The notes under the pieces: generated by a model
Database searches by the model: none
The model's input: the letters and a program-made list of their open reading frames with translations, nothing else
Told to the model about the DNA's origin: nothing
Source: Rhodobacterales bacterium
GTDB lineage: Bacteria; Pseudomonadota; Alphaproteobacteria; Rhodobacterales; Rhodobacteraceae
Assembly: GCA_017303485.1 (NCBI GenBank)
Contig: JAFLCY010000008.1
Coordinates: 1 to 63,123, forward strand
DNA: 63,123 nucleotides
Direction: 5' to 3'
Shown: positions 10,194 through 19,823 of the stretch, in pieces
How the letters are laid out: each line of letters starts with the position of its first letter
Numbering within the stretch: position 1 is the stretch's first letter
Position numbers and translations under genes: made by a program

Positions 10194-11732
10194 TCAGGCG
10201 AAGGTCTTGGCGAAGGCGTCAAGTTCCGCGCGGACCGCTTTTTCCAGATCGCCCGCCACCTTGCGGTCATTCTTGGTGATGTCTTCCAGCAGCGCCTTGC
10301 CGGGGCCGCGCAGGTGCTTCAGAAGCCCCGCCTCGAACCGGCCCACATCCTTGACCGCCACCTTGTCCAGGTAGCCCGAGGTGCCCGCGAAGATGACGCA
10401 GACGATTTCCGCGTTGGTCAGCGGCGAATACTGCGGCTGCTTCATCAGTTCGGTCAGACGCGCGCCACGGTTCAGAAGCGCCTGGGTCGAGGCGTCAAGG
10501 TCCGAGCCGAACTGCGCGAAGGCCGCCATTTCGCGGTACTGCGCCAGTTCCAGCTTCACCTTGCCCGCGACCGACTTCATCGCGTTGGTCTGTGCGGACG
10601 AACCCACGCGCGACACCGACAGACCGGTGTTCACGGCAGGGCGGATGCCCTGGTAGAAGAGTTCGGTTTCCAGGAAGATCTGGCCGTCGGTGATCGAGAT
10701 CACGTTGGTCGGAATAAAGGCCGACACGTCGCCGCCCTGGGTTTCGATGATCGGCAGCGCGGTCAGCGAACCGGCGCCGAAATCCTCGTTCAGCTTCGAC
10801 GAGCGCTCCAGAAGGCGCGAGTGCAGGTAGAACACGTCGCCCGGATAGGCTTCACGCCCCGGCGGACGGCGGAGGAGGAGCGACATCTGGCGATAGGCCA
10901 CGGCCTGCTTCGAGAGGTCATCATAGATGATCAGCGCGTGACGGCCATTGTCGCGGAAGAATTCCGCCATCGCGGTCGCGGCATAGGGCGCCAGGAACTG
11001 CAGCGGGGCCGGGTCCGAGGCGGTGGCGGCCACGACGATCGTGTAGGCCGAAGCCCCGGTCTCTTCCAGCTTCTTCACCAGCTGCGCCACGGTCGAGCGC
11101 TTCTGCCCGATGGCGACGTAGATGCAGTACAGCTTCTTCGATTCGTCCTTGCCAGCCGCGTCGTTGTACGACTTCTGGTTCAGGATCGTGTCGAGCGCCA
11201 CGGCGGTCTTGCCGGTCTGGCGGTCACCGATGATCAGTTCGCGCTGGCCGCGGCCAACCGGGATCATCGCGTCCACGGCCTTGAGGCCGGTCGCCATCGG
11301 CTCATGCACCGACTTGCGCGGGATGATGCCGGGGGCCTTCACGTCGGCGATGCGACGCTCCGATGCGTTGATCGGGCCCTTGCCGTCGATCGGGTTGCCA
11401 AGGCCGTCCACGACCCGGCCCAGAAGCTCGTTGCCCGCCGGCACGTCCACGATGGACTTGGTGCGCTTGACGGTGTCGCCTTCCTTGATGTCCTGGTCGG
11501 AGCCGAAGATCACGATACCGACGTTGTCGACTTCAAGGTTCAGCGCCATCCCGCGGATGCCGCCGGGGAATTCGACCATCTCGCCGGCCTGCACGTTGTC
11601 GAGGCCGTGGACGCGGGCAATCCCGTCGCCGACCGACAGCACGCGACCGACTTCGGCCACTTCCGCGTCCTTGCCGAAGTTCTTGATCTGCTCTTTCAGG
11701 ATCGCAGAGATCTCAGCAGCCTGAATTCCCAT
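10194..11732 (-). CDS. atpA: ATP synthase F1 alpha subunit
   Basis: A 512-residue non-catalytic nucleotide-binding subunit of F1. The N-terminus [19 protein letters not shown], the P-loop GDRQTGKTA near residue 170, and the alpha/beta signature [17 protein letters not shown] near residue 365 identify it. The ATG at 11732 overlaps the atpH stop (TGATG), so translation is coupled; a GTG one codon upstream is a less likely start. Confidence 0.98.
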   Translation of the reverse strand: MGIQAAEISAILKEQIKNFGKDAEVAEVGRVLSVGDGIARVHGLDNVQAGEMVEFPGGIRGMALNLEVDNVGIVIFGSDQDIKEGDTVKRTKSIVDVPAGNELLGRVVDGLGNPIDGKGPINASERRIADVKAPGIIPRKSVHEPMATGLKAVDAMIPVGRGQRELIIGDRQTGKTAVALDTILNQKSYNDAAGKDESKKLYCIYVAIGQKRSTVAQLVKKLEETGASAYTIVVAATASDPAPLQFLAPYAATAMAEFFRDNGRHALIIYDDLSKQAVAYRQMSLLLRRPPGREAYPGDVFYLHSRLLERSSKLNEDFGAGSLTALPIIETQGGDVSAFIPTNVISITDGQIFLETELFYQGIRPAVNTGLSVSRVGSSAQTNAMKSVAGKVKLELAQYREMAAFAQFGSDLDASTQALLNRGARLTELMKQPQYSPLTNAEIVCVIFAGTSGYLDKVAVKDVGRFEAGLLKHLRGPGKALLEDITKNDRKVAGDLEKAVRAELDAFAKTFA

Positions 11733-12292
11733 CACCCAACCTCTTTCATTGCATTTTGCAGGGCTGCGAGCTTTGCCTTGACCGACGTGTCGATCATGGT
11801 CGAGCCCAGCTTGACGACAAGACCACCGATGAGGGATTCATCGACAGTCGTTTTCAGTTTCACGGTCTTGCCGACGCTGGCTTTCAGCGTCTCGGCGAGT
11901 TTCTTCGATTGTGCGGCAGTCAGCGCGCGGGCGGCGGTGACCTCGGCGGTCACTTCGCCCTTTTCGGCGGCGATCAGGTCGGCCAGTTGCGTGGCGAACT
12001 GCGGCAGCACGAACAGCCGGCGCTTGTCGGCCATCAGGGCGAGCGTGTTGGCGGTCAGCGGGTTCAGGCCCAGCTTGGCGCCAATGGCGGCAATGGCCTT
12101 GCCCTGGTCCTCGCGGCTGATCACCGGCGAGGCGATCATTTCGCGCAACTCCGCGCTGGCGGCCAGGCTATCCGACAGCGCCGTGGTGTCGGTCTCTAGC
12201 GCTTTCAGCGATCCGTCTTCCTTGGCCAGATCGAACAAGGCCGAGGCGTAGCGTGCGGCAATGCCCAAAGAGATCGAAGCTGGTTCTGACAC
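11732..12292 (-). CDS. atpH: ATP synthase F1 delta subunit
   Basis: A 186-residue peripheral stalk subunit that anchors the F1 alpha subunits to the F0 b subunits. The N-terminal helical domain ([19 protein letters not shown]) and the C-terminal part [33 protein letters not shown] are typical of OSCP/delta. It is the first gene of the operon. The F0 genes atpB, atpE and atpF are not in the window, which matches the separate F0 and F1 operons of many alphaproteobacteria. Confidence 0.96.
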   Translation of the reverse strand: MSEPASISLGIAARYASALFDLAKEDGSLKALETDTTALSDSLAASAELREMIASPVISREDQGKAIAAIGAKLGLNPLTANTLALMADKRRLFVLPQFATQLADLIAAEKGEVTAEVTAARALTAAQSKKLAETLKASVGKTVKLKTTVDESLIGGLVVKLGSTMIDTSVKAKLAALQNAMKEVG

Positions 12293-12622
12293 GTCAACCC
12301 TTCCGCTGTCTTATGCCCCGGGCTCCTGCGAACCGGGCGGTCCTCTGGCGCACACCTCGACAATCGTCCGGGGCGCGCACCATCCGTCGCGGGCGTCCTT
12401 AGCAGAGGCTTTCCCACCCCGCAACCGGATTGCGGGCGGTTTTATGGCCCATCTTGTCGCGAAAATGGGACTCTCCGACGACCGCGCAGGGCCAGACCTG
12501 CCAAGCTTTCTTGCGTCTGCCCCGCGGCGACCTAAGTCTTGACCCGGGCCGTTGACAAAACCCGGCCCCTGCCAACAGTGCGAAGCCCGGATCGGACCGG
12601 GCAGAAACGAGGGAGCGAAGCG
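12293..12622. other. 330-base divergent intergenic region between atpH and the DUF2254 gene
   Basis: No convincing gene is seen. CCCGCAA (12418-12424) and TTGCGGG (12430-12436) form a 7-bp hairpin followed on the plus strand by CGGTTTTA; with no plus-strand gene before it, it more likely lies in the atp leader. TTGACA at 12552-12557 is a possible -35 box for the plus-strand gene but the -10 at 17-bp spacing is weak. I could not identify a convincing atp promoter. Confidence 0.45.
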
Positions 12623-13888
12623 ATGTCAAAGATCCAGTGGCTCCTCTCGCGCCTCCGGAAAAAGCTCTGGATCAGGGTCTCGCTTTTCGCGGTCTTTGGC
12701 GTTGTCGTGGCGATCATGGCCTCGCTGGTCGGCCGGCTGTTTCCCGGCATGATCCCGTTCGATGTCTCATCGGACGCCATCGACAGCCTGCTGTCGATCA
12801 TCGCCTCCAGCATGCTGGCGGTGACAACCTTCTCGGTCGGCGCCCTGACGGCCGCTTACAGCTCGGCAACCTCGCACGGCACCGCGCGCGCCACGCAGCT
12901 TTTGACCCAGGACCGAGTGGTGCAGAACTCGCTGGCGACTTTCGTCGGGTCGTTCCTGTTCAGCATCGTCGGCCTGATCGCCCTCAAGGTCAGCGCCTAT
13001 GGACCCGAAGGTCGCGCGGTCCTGTTCGTGGTCACGCTCGGGATCATCGCGCTGATCGTCCTTGCGCTGCTGCAGTGGATCAACCAGCTGACCCGGCTTG
13101 GCCGTGTGTCCGATACCATCGGCCGGATCGAGCAGGAGACGCGGGACGCATTCGATGCCCGCCTGAAGCTGCCGTTCCTTGGCGGCGCCCCGCTGCCCGA
13201 GACGGCCATAGACTCTGGGCCGGGGACTGAGGTCGTGACCCCTACGGTGGGCTATCTCTGCTTCATTGATACCGCGCATCTCTCGGATCTGGCCGAGGAA
13301 GCCGGATGCCGGATCGACATTCTCGTCCTGCCGGGGACCTTCGCCTTTGCCGACAAGGTCCTTGCCCGGGTCACCGGGCCAAAGGAGGTGTCCGACGATC
13401 TGATCAGCGAGGTCCGGTCAGCTTTCACGATCGACACCATGCGCAGTTTCGACCAGGACCCCCGCTTCGGTCTTGTCGTCCTGACCGAAGTCGCGCTGCG
13501 GGCCCTGTCCCCGGCGGTCAACGACCCCGGCACCGGAATCGACGTGATCGGACGGCATACGCGGCTGCTGTCCTTCTGGGCCGACGCCTGGGAGAACGCC
13601 TGTACGCAAGCCCCGCAGTATCCCCGGCTGCGCGTCCCGGCCCTGACGTACGACGATCTGTTCGAGGACGCATTCAGCCTGATCGCCCGGGACGGCGCGG
13701 GACAGATCGACGTGATGCTGCGGCTGGCCAAATCGCTGGTCGCGCTTGGCCGGATCGGCCCCGAAGCCTCGCGCCAGGCCGCCCGTGCGCAGCTTCAGCT
13801 CGCGCTTGATCGCGCCAGGGACGCCCTGCCGGTCGAACAGGACCGCCAGCGCCTCACCGCCGCCGTGGCAAAGGCCAGCCAGCCTTAG
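12623..13888 (+). CDS. DUF2254 family membrane protein
   Basis: A 421-residue protein with an N-terminal membrane region of about four hydrophobic segments (LFAVFGVVVAIMASLVG, IIASSMLAVTTFSVGALTAA, LATFVGSFLFSIVGLIAL, VLFVVTLGIIALIVLAL) and a soluble C-terminal half. The VTTFSVGAL segment and ALSPAVNDPGTGIDVIGR near residue 305 are typical of DUF2254. The function is unknown. The start is ATG 12623 because GAGGGAG precedes it by about seven bases; an ATG 84 bases upstream lacks a ribosome site. Confidence 0.88.
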   Translation: MSKIQWLLSRLRKKLWIRVSLFAVFGVVVAIMASLVGRLFPGMIPFDVSSDAIDSLLSIIASSMLAVTTFSVGALTAAYSSATSHGTARATQLLTQDRVVQNSLATFVGSFLFSIVGLIALKVSAYGPEGRAVLFVVTLGIIALIVLALLQWINQLTRLGRVSDTIGRIEQETRDAFDARLKLPFLGGAPLPETAIDSGPGTEVVTPTVGYLCFIDTAHLSDLAEEAGCRIDILVLPGTFAFADKVLARVTGPKEVSDDLISEVRSAFTIDTMRSFDQDPRFGLVVLTEVALRALSPAVNDPGTGIDVIGRHTRLLSFWADAWENACTQAPQYPRLRVPALTYDDLFEDAFSLIARDGAGQIDVMLRLAKSLVALGRIGPEASRQAARAQLQLALDRARDALPVEQDRQRLTAAVAKASQP

Positions 13889-13999
13889 CCGGCAGCCATC
13901 ACACATGGTCACATGCCCGTCAGCCGCGCCCGCCAGCGGTTGACCCTGCCGCGTGACGACCGAACGTGCCGCGAAAGAAGACAGCAGAAAGGCAGGCAC

Positions 14000-14545
14000 A
14001 TGACCCTCTCGCGACGCGGACTTCTGGGCGCAACGCTGGCTGCGCCTCTCCTTGCCACTGCGGCCAGGGCGAACGAGACAGCGGTGCGGAGCAACATTTC
14101 AAGCTTCGCGATGCAGAACTGGACCGATCATTTCAACAGCCTCGGCCGCGCGATGATCGTCGCCGACACCGTCTCGCGCGCCCTGCACTTCTGGAACGCC
14201 GAGGGTCTGGACCACCGCATCTTCCCGACCTCGGTCCCGATCTCGGACGAGCTGACAAAGCGCGGCTATACCGAGATCGTCCGCAAGAAGGTCGGCCCCA
14301 GCTGGACCCCGACCGCCTCGCAGATGGAGCGCTACCCGGACTGGAAGCCGATCGGCCCCGGTCCCGAGAATCCGCTTGGCACCCACGCCATGTATCTCAG
14401 CTGGCCCGCCTACATCATTCACGGCACCCACGACACGCGCAAGATTGGCCGCCGCTCCTCGGACGGATGCATCGGCCTTTACAACGAGCATATCTCCGAA
14501 CTGTTCGAACTTTGCCCCATTGGCACTCAGGTTCGTATCATCTGA
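14000..14545 (+). CDS. Tat-exported L,D-transpeptidase (YkuD domain)
   Basis: A 181-residue protein with a twin-arginine signal (SRRGLLGATLAAPLLAT, probable cleavage after ARA near residue 24). The YkuD catalytic region is IIHGTHDTRKIGRRSSDGCIGLYNEH near residues 135-160; the Cys in SDGCIGL is the nucleophile and His in HGT is conserved. These enzymes make 3-3 peptidoglycan cross-links or attach proteins to peptidoglycan in the periplasm. The start at 14000 was chosen because it places the Tat motif at the N-terminus and follows AAAGGCAGG. Confidence 0.9.
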   Translation: MTLSRRGLLGATLAAPLLATAARANETAVRSNISSFAMQNWTDHFNSLGRAMIVADTVSRALHFWNAEGLDHRIFPTSVPISDELTKRGYTEIVRKKVGPSWTPTASQMERYPDWKPIGPGPENPLGTHAMYLSWPAYIIHGTHDTRKIGRRSSDGCIGLYNEHISELFELCPIGTQVRII

Positions 14546-14563
14546 CGGGCACCCGTGCCGTAG

Positions 14564-14581
14564 GTCGGGGCCTGCCCCGAC
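14564..14581. terminator. Hairpin between convergent genes, possible bidirectional terminator
   Basis: GTCGGGG and CCCCGAC form a perfect 7-bp stem with a CCTG loop in the 53-base gap between the L,D-transpeptidase and the convergent methyltransferase gene. No T-run follows on either strand. Confidence 0.4.
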
Positions 14582-14598
14582 ACTTGCCCCGAACCTCG

Positions 14599-15357
14599 TC
14601 ACCCGCCCCGGTTCAGCGCCAGTTCGGGTGAACCCTTGCCCACCCCCTCCAGCACCCGCAGCGGCTTTTTCACCGCCGCCCGCAAGCCGCCCTGGGTCGG
14701 CGCATAGACCTGCTTCGATGCCTCGACCATCAGCACGCCTCCGGCCAGCCAGGGCATCTTGCGCCCGAAGCCTTCCCAGAAATTCGCCGACCGCAGCCAG
14801 AACCGCGTCCCCGAGGGCGGCGCGAACAGGACCGAGCAGCTGCGCTCCGGCGTGAAGCCGTGCCGCTTCAACTGGGTCTCAAGCTGCGCCACCGAATAGG
14901 GGCGGCCAAAGCCGAAGGGCGTCACATCCCGCCGCGACCACAGCCCGGCCCGGTTCGGGACGATGAACAGCGCCCTTCCTCCCGGACCAAGGACGCGGGC
15001 TGATTCTCCCAGTACCTCCGAAGGGTTTTCCGAGGTTTCCAACCCATGCATCAGCACCAGCCGGTCGACGAAGCCCGTCGACAGCGGCCAGGCCGTGTCC
15101 TCGCAAAGGACACTCACGTTCTCCATCCCGGCGGGCCAGGGCATCACTCCCTGCGGCCCCGGCATCAACCCCACCACCCGCCGCGCCTCCGACAGATAGG
15201 GGCGGAGCAAAGGCACCGCGAAGCCGAAGCCCGCCACCGTCTCCCCCACCTTCGGCGGCCAGAGCCGGACGACCTGGTCCCGGATCGCCCGCTGCGCCAC
15301 CCGGCCCAGTTGGGTGCGGTAGTAGAAATTCCTCAGGTCCAGCACGTCGAGGTGCAT
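14599..15357 (-). CDS. Class I SAM-dependent methyltransferase-like protein
   Basis: A 252-residue protein of the methyltransferase type 11 group. The SAM-binding start is weakly conserved ([15 protein letters not shown] near residue 41), followed by [40 protein letters not shown] near residues 96-134, the usual motif order. The substrate is unknown. The start was set at ATG 15357, since extension upstream would overlap the divergent gloB gene. The two genes are divergent with a 60-base gap, an arrangement I associate with Rhodobacterales genomes. Confidence 0.82.
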   Translation of the reverse strand: MHLDVLDLRNFYYRTQLGRVAQRAIRDQVVRLWPPKVGETVAGFGFAVPLLRPYLSEARRVVGLMPGPQGVMPWPAGMENVSVLCEDTAWPLSTGFVDRLVLMHGLETSENPSEVLGESARVLGPGGRALFIVPNRAGLWSRRDVTPFGFGRPYSVAQLETQLKRHGFTPERSCSVLFAPPSGTRFWLRSANFWEGFGRKMPWLAGGVLMVEASKQVYAPTQGGLRAAVKKPLRVLEGVGKGSPELALNRGG

Positions 15358-15417
15358 TGCGGTCGCCGCCCGTTGGGTCAATCCTTGGCCATCATACCCG
15401 TGAAGGGACCAAAGGCC

Positions 15418-16185
15418 ATGCCGCTTGAACTTGTCACCGTCCCCTGTCTTGCCGACAACTATGCCTATCTGATCCACGACGCCGACACCGGCCAGACCGC
15501 CGTGATCGACGCCCCCGAACCCGGCCCCATCCTCGGGGCGCTGAACGCGCATCAGTGGCGGCTGACCGACATCCTGATCACCCACCACCACGACGACCAC
15601 ATCCAGGGCGTCGACACCCTGCGCGCCCAGACCGGCGCCATGGTCCTTGGCGCAGCCGCCGATACGCACCGCCTGCCGCGCCTCGACCTCGCGCTCGACG
15701 AAGCCAGCAGCTTCTCCGTCGGCCGCGAATTCGCCCGGGTGATCGCGGTGCCCGGCCACACCATCGGCCACATCGCCTTCCATTTCCCGGAAAGCCGGCT
15801 CCTCTTTACTGCCGACAGCCTGATGGCCGGGGGCTGCGGGCGGCTGTTCGAGGGGATCGCGCAGCAGATGCACAACTCGCTGCAGAAACTGGCCGCCCTG
15901 CCCCCGGACACGCTGGTCTGTTCCGGCCACGAATACACTGCGTCGAACCTGCGTTTCGCCGCCACCCTTGAACCCGACAATCCGAAGCTTATCTCTCGCT
16001 CAGCCGAGGTCGCGGCCAGTCGCGCCCGTGGTCAACCCACCGTTCCCGTCCCGCTGCAAGTGGAACTGGACACCAACCCCTACCTGCGGGTCCATTTGCC
16101 CGCAATCAAGGCAGCGGTCGGCCTCCCGGATGCCGACGATGTCACGGTTTTCGCCGAAATACGGGCCAGAAAAGACAAGTTCTGA
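15418..16185 (+). CDS. gloB: Hydroxyacylglutathione hydrolase (glyoxalase II)
   Basis: A 255-residue metallo-beta-lactamase-fold enzyme that hydrolyses S-D-lactoylglutathione to D-lactate and glutathione. The metal motif is THHHDDH near residues 56-62, then PGHTIGH near residue 119, FTADSL near residue 138 and CSGHEYT near residue 170. The glyoxalase II C-terminal region with NPYLR near residue 223 is present. The ATG at 15418 follows AAGGGACCAAAGG. Confidence 0.93.
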   Translation: MPLELVTVPCLADNYAYLIHDADTGQTAVIDAPEPGPILGALNAHQWRLTDILITHHHDDHIQGVDTLRAQTGAMVLGAAADTHRLPRLDLALDEASSFSVGREFARVIAVPGHTIGHIAFHFPESRLLFTADSLMAGGCGRLFEGIAQQMHNSLQKLAALPPDTLVCSGHEYTASNLRFAATLEPDNPKLISRSAEVAASRARGQPTVPVPLQVELDTNPYLRVHLPAIKAAVGLPDADDVTVFAEIRARKDKF

Positions 16186-16343
16186 GCTTACCGTATCACA
16201 ATCGGCGTGATGACTTGGGGGAAACCCCTAAATCTGGAAAATTGCGCTTGAAGTGCGGGGAATAAAACCGAACTTTAAGCTTATGAGGCCACGGTTGGTT
16301 GGGGCCCCGGCGCCCGGCTGACCTGCAGGACAGGAGCACTGAA

Positions 16344-18662
16344 GTGCCATCGTTTTCGACCACGCTTGAACAGGCAATCCACAGCGCGCTGGCGCTCGCC
16401 AATTCGCGCCGTCATGAACTCGCCACGCTGGAACATCTCCTGCTGGCCCTGATCGACGAACCCGACGCGGCCCGCGTGATGAAGGCCTGCGCAGTGAACC
16501 TTGACGAATTGCGCAAGACCCTGACCGATTTCATCGACGACGATCTTTCGACGCTGGTGACCGATGTCGAGGGAAGCGAGGCCGTCCCCACCGCCGCCTT
16601 CCAGCGCGTCATCCAGCGCGCGGCGATCCATGTGCAATCCTCGGGCCGCACCGAAGTGACCGGCGCGAACGTCCTTGTCGCGATCTTCGCCGAACGGGAA
16701 TCGAACGCCGCCTACTTCCTGCAGGAACAGGACATGACCCGCTATGACGCGGTCAACTTCATCGCGCATGGCGTGGCGAAGGACCCGTCCTATGGCGAGG
16801 CGCGTCCGGTGCAAGGCGCCGAGGAACAGCACGAAACGCCGAAGGCCGAGGCGGGCGAGGCGAAGGAATCCGCCCTTTCCAAATACTGCGTCGACCTGAA
16901 CGTGAAGGCGCGCAAGGGCGACGTCGACCCCCTCATCGGCCGCGAGGCCGAGGTGGAGCGTGCGATCCAGGTCCTCTGCCGCCGCCGCAAGAACAACCCG
17001 CTTCTGGTCGGTGATCCCGGCGTCGGCAAGACCGCCATCGCCGAAGGCCTCGCCCGCAAGATCGTCAACGGCGAAACGCCCGAGGTGCTGTCCAAGGCGA
17101 CGATCTTCTCGCTCGACATGGGCGCGCTCTTGGCCGGCACCCGCTATCGCGGCGATTTCGAGGAGCGGCTGAAAGCCGTGGTGAAGGAACTTGAGGATCA
17201 CCCCGACGCGATCCTTTTCATCGACGAGATCCATACCGTGATCGGCGCTGGGGCGACCAGCGGCGGCGCGATGGATGCCTCGAACCTCCTGAAGCCCGCG
17301 TTGCAGGGCGGCAAGCTGCGCTGCATGGGCTCGACCACCTACAAGGAGTTCCGCCAGCACTTCGAGAAGGACCGGGCGCTTTCCCGGCGCTTCCAGAAGA
17401 TCGACGTGAACGAACCTTCGGTGCCGGATGCGATCAAGATCCTGATGGGTCTGAAGCCGCATTTCGAGGAACATCACGACCTGAAATACACCAACGACGC
17501 CATCAAGTCGGCCGTGGAACTGGCTGCGCGTTACATCCACGACCGGAAACTGCCGGATTCGGCGATCGACGTGATCGACGAAGCCGGGGCGGCACAGCAT
17601 CTCCTCTCTGATTCCAAGCGGCGGAAGTCGCTGGGCGTCAAAGAGATCGAGGCTGTCGTGGCCAAGATCGCCCGCATCCCGCCGAAGACCGTGTCGAAGG
17701 ACGATGCCGAAACCCTGCGCGATCTGGAAAAGACGCTGAAACGCGTGGTCTTCGGTCAGGACAAGGCGGTCGAGGCGCTGTGTGCCGCGATCAAGCTGGC
17801 CCGTGCAGGCCTGCGCGAACCGGAAAAGCCCATTGGCAACTACCTGTTTGCGGGCCCGACCGGCGTCGGCAAGACCGAGGTGGCGAAGCAACTCGCCTCG
17901 TCCCTCGGCGTGGAACTGACGCGCTTCGACATGTCGGAATACATGGAGAAACACGCGGTTTCCCGCCTGATCGGCGCGCCTCCGGGCTATGTCGGCTTCG
18001 ACCAGGGCGGCATGCTGACCGATGCCATCGACCAGCATCCACATTCCGTCCTTCTCCTGGACGAAATGGAAAAGGCCCACCCGGATGTCTACAACATCCT
18101 GTTGCAGGTGATGGACCACGGCAAGCTGACCGACCACAACGGCCGGACGGTGGATTTCCGCAACGTGATCCTGATCATGACCTCGAACGCGGGCGCGCGG
18201 GAACAGTCGCAGGCCGCCATCGGCTTCGGCCGCGAACGCCGCACGGGCGAGGATACGGCGGCCATCGAGCGGACCTTTACGCCGGAATTCCGCAACCGCC
18301 TGGACGCGGTGATCAACTTCGCCCCCCTGGGCAAGGAGATCATCATGCAGGTGGTGGAGAAGTTCGTCCTGCAACTGGAAGCGCAGCTTCTGGACCGCAA
18401 TGTCCATATCGAGCTGACGCCCGAAGCCGCCGCCTGGCTGGGCGACAAGGGCTATGACGACAAGATGGGCGCGCGGCCTCTGGCCCGGGTGATCCAGGAA
18501 TACATCAAGAAGCCGCTGGCCGAAGAACTCTTGTTCGGCAAGCTTGTGAAGGGTGGCCTGGTGCGGGTGAACGTCAAGGACGACGCCATCGTGCTTGACA
18601 TCGAGGAACCGGCGAAGCCTCGCCTAACGGGTCAAAAGCCTCCGCTCCTGACCGCCGAGTAA
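16344..18662 (+). CDS. clpA: ATP-dependent Clp protease ATP-binding subunit ClpA
   Basis: A 772-residue AAA+ unfoldase that feeds substrates to ClpP. It has the N-domain repeat (FSTTLEQAIHSALALA), the first AAA module with Walker A GDPGVGKTA near residue 222 and FIDEIHTV, the second with GPTGVGKTE near residue 503 and LLDEMEKAH, and the ClpP-contacting loop IGF near residue 626. The start is the GTG at 16344: AGGAG at 16332-16336 is seven bases upstream and the N-terminus PSFSTTLEQ fits the family. A separate clpS adaptor gene is not present upstream. TTGAAG at 16248 may be part of its promoter. Confidence 0.95.
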   Translation: MPSFSTTLEQAIHSALALANSRRHELATLEHLLLALIDEPDAARVMKACAVNLDELRKTLTDFIDDDLSTLVTDVEGSEAVPTAAFQRVIQRAAIHVQSSGRTEVTGANVLVAIFAERESNAAYFLQEQDMTRYDAVNFIAHGVAKDPSYGEARPVQGAEEQHETPKAEAGEAKESALSKYCVDLNVKARKGDVDPLIGREAEVERAIQVLCRRRKNNPLLVGDPGVGKTAIAEGLARKIVNGETPEVLSKATIFSLDMGALLAGTRYRGDFEERLKAVVKELEDHPDAILFIDEIHTVIGAGATSGGAMDASNLLKPALQGGKLRCMGSTTYKEFRQHFEKDRALSRRFQKIDVNEPSVPDAIKILMGLKPHFEEHHDLKYTNDAIKSAVELAARYIHDRKLPDSAIDVIDEAGAAQHLLSDSKRRKSLGVKEIEAVVAKIARIPPKTVSKDDAETLRDLEKTLKRVVFGQDKAVEALCAAIKLARAGLREPEKPIGNYLFAGPTGVGKTEVAKQLASSLGVELTRFDMSEYMEKHAVSRLIGAPPGYVGFDQGGMLTDAIDQHPHSVLLLDEMEKAHPDVYNILLQVMDHGKLTDHNGRTVDFRNVILIMTSNAGAREQSQAAIGFGRERRTGEDTAAIERTFTPEFRNRLDAVINFAPLGKEIIMQVVEKFVLQLEAQLLDRNVHIELTPEAAAWLGDKGYDDKMGARPLARVIQEYIKKPLAEELLFGKLVKGGLVRVNVKDDAIVLDIEEPAKPRLTGQKPPLLTAE

Positions 18663-18683
18663 GGCCCCACGAAGCAAACCGAA

Positions 18684-18716
18684 ACCCCCGCCCTACCCGG
18701 CGGGGGTTTTCCTTTT
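18684..18716 (+). terminator. Intrinsic terminator after clpA
   Basis: AACCCCCGCC (18684-18693) and GGCGGGGGTT (18700-18709) form a perfect 10-bp stem with a 6-base loop, followed by TTTCCTTTTG. It starts 21 bases after the clpA stop. Confidence 0.93.
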
Positions 18717-18840
18717 GCAATCATTCATTCTCTCTGCTTGGCCGAAGTGCCTCCGTCAAAGGCGCCCCCCTGACTTCATCACGCCTCACGACACCGCCGC
18801 GACGAGAAGGCGAAGCCGCACGAGGAGCCCCATGTGGACC

Positions 18841-19689
18841 CTAGGCCACCGCCGCCCGGTACAGGTGCCAGGTCGCATGCCCCAGCACCGGCAGGATCAC
18901 CACCAGACCCAGCAGGAACGGCAGGATGCCGATGGCCAGCCCCAGCGCGACGATCAGCCCCCAGACCGCGATCACCCGCGGGTTCTCCCGCGCGACCCGA
19001 ACCGAAGTCGTCACCGCCAGCGGCAGGCTCACGTCCCGGTCAAGGAGCAGCGGGAAGGACACCACCGAAACCGCCAGCACCGCGACCGCCAGCAGGAAGC
19101 CGACCCCGGTCCCGATAATCGTCATCGCCCAACCTGCGGGAGTCGTGACCGCCTGGGTCAGCAAAGCCATCAGGCTTGCGGGCCGTTCCTGTCCCAGCGT
19201 CGCCGCATGGATCGCGTCGGCGATGAGGAGCCAGGCCATGAAGATCACCCCGTTGAACAGCGCCAGCAGCACGATCCGCGGAAACCGGGGCGAGCGCAGC
19301 ACGTCGAACATCGAGGCCCAGCTGACCTCCACCCCCGCCTCCCGCCGCCGGCTGAGTTCATAGAGGCCCAGTCCCGCCACCGGCCCGACCAGGGCAAAGC
19401 CGGACAGCACCGGGAACAACAGGTGCGTCAGGTTCCCCTGCGCCGCCAGCGCCAGCAGCACCGCCCCCATCAGGGGATACAGCATGCAGGCGAACATCAC
19501 GTCCGACCTCATCGCCGCCAGATCCTCCCAGCCTTTCCGCAACGCGGTCCGCAGGTCGGCCATTGCCAGCTTTCGGGTTACTGGCGGCGCGGTTTCGCGT
19601 GGCGAGGCGGCGACGACCGAGGCATATCCGGCCGCCGAGCCCAATGCGCCCATGGTCCAGGAAAGGGGATTTCCGATCGTCTTCGGCAT
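18841..19689 (-). CDS. DUF2189 family integral membrane protein
   Basis: A 282-residue protein with about six membrane segments (VMFACMLYPLMGAVLLALAA, LFPVLSGFALVGPVAGLGLY, IVLLALFNGVIFMAWLLI, GVGFLLAVAVLAVSVVSF, VIAVWGLIVALGLAIGILPF and the following segment). The PVAGLGLYELSRRREAG segment and the RVARENPRVIAVW region are characteristic of DUF2189. The function is unknown. The start at 19689 follows GAGGAAG; upstream in-frame Met codons lack support. Confidence 0.85.
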   Translation of the reverse strand: MPKTIGNPLSWTMGALGSAAGYASVVAASPRETAPPVTRKLAMADLRTALRKGWEDLAAMRSDVMFACMLYPLMGAVLLALAAQGNLTHLLFPVLSGFALVGPVAGLGLYELSRRREAGVEVSWASMFDVLRSPRFPRIVLLALFNGVIFMAWLLIADAIHAATLGQERPASLMALLTQAVTTPAGWAMTIIGTGVGFLLAVAVLAVSVVSFPLLLDRDVSLPLAVTTSVRVARENPRVIAVWGLIVALGLAIGILPFLLGLVVILPVLGHATWHLYRAAVA

Positions 19690-19823
19690 CAGGCTTCCTC
19701 CCGTTCGGGGGGTGCCGGGGCCAGTCTTTCGCCCCGGACATCCCAGTGGCATCGACATGAAAGCAACGACTTCCCGCGCAGCCTAGCACGGAACGCGGCG
19801 AAAGGCAGTCACGGAATGGTGCT

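Noticed and set aside
12418-12443. Plus-strand intrinsic terminator
   Set aside because: The hairpin and TTTT look right, but no plus-strand gene lies upstream to be terminated, so it was kept only as a hairpin in the atp leader region.
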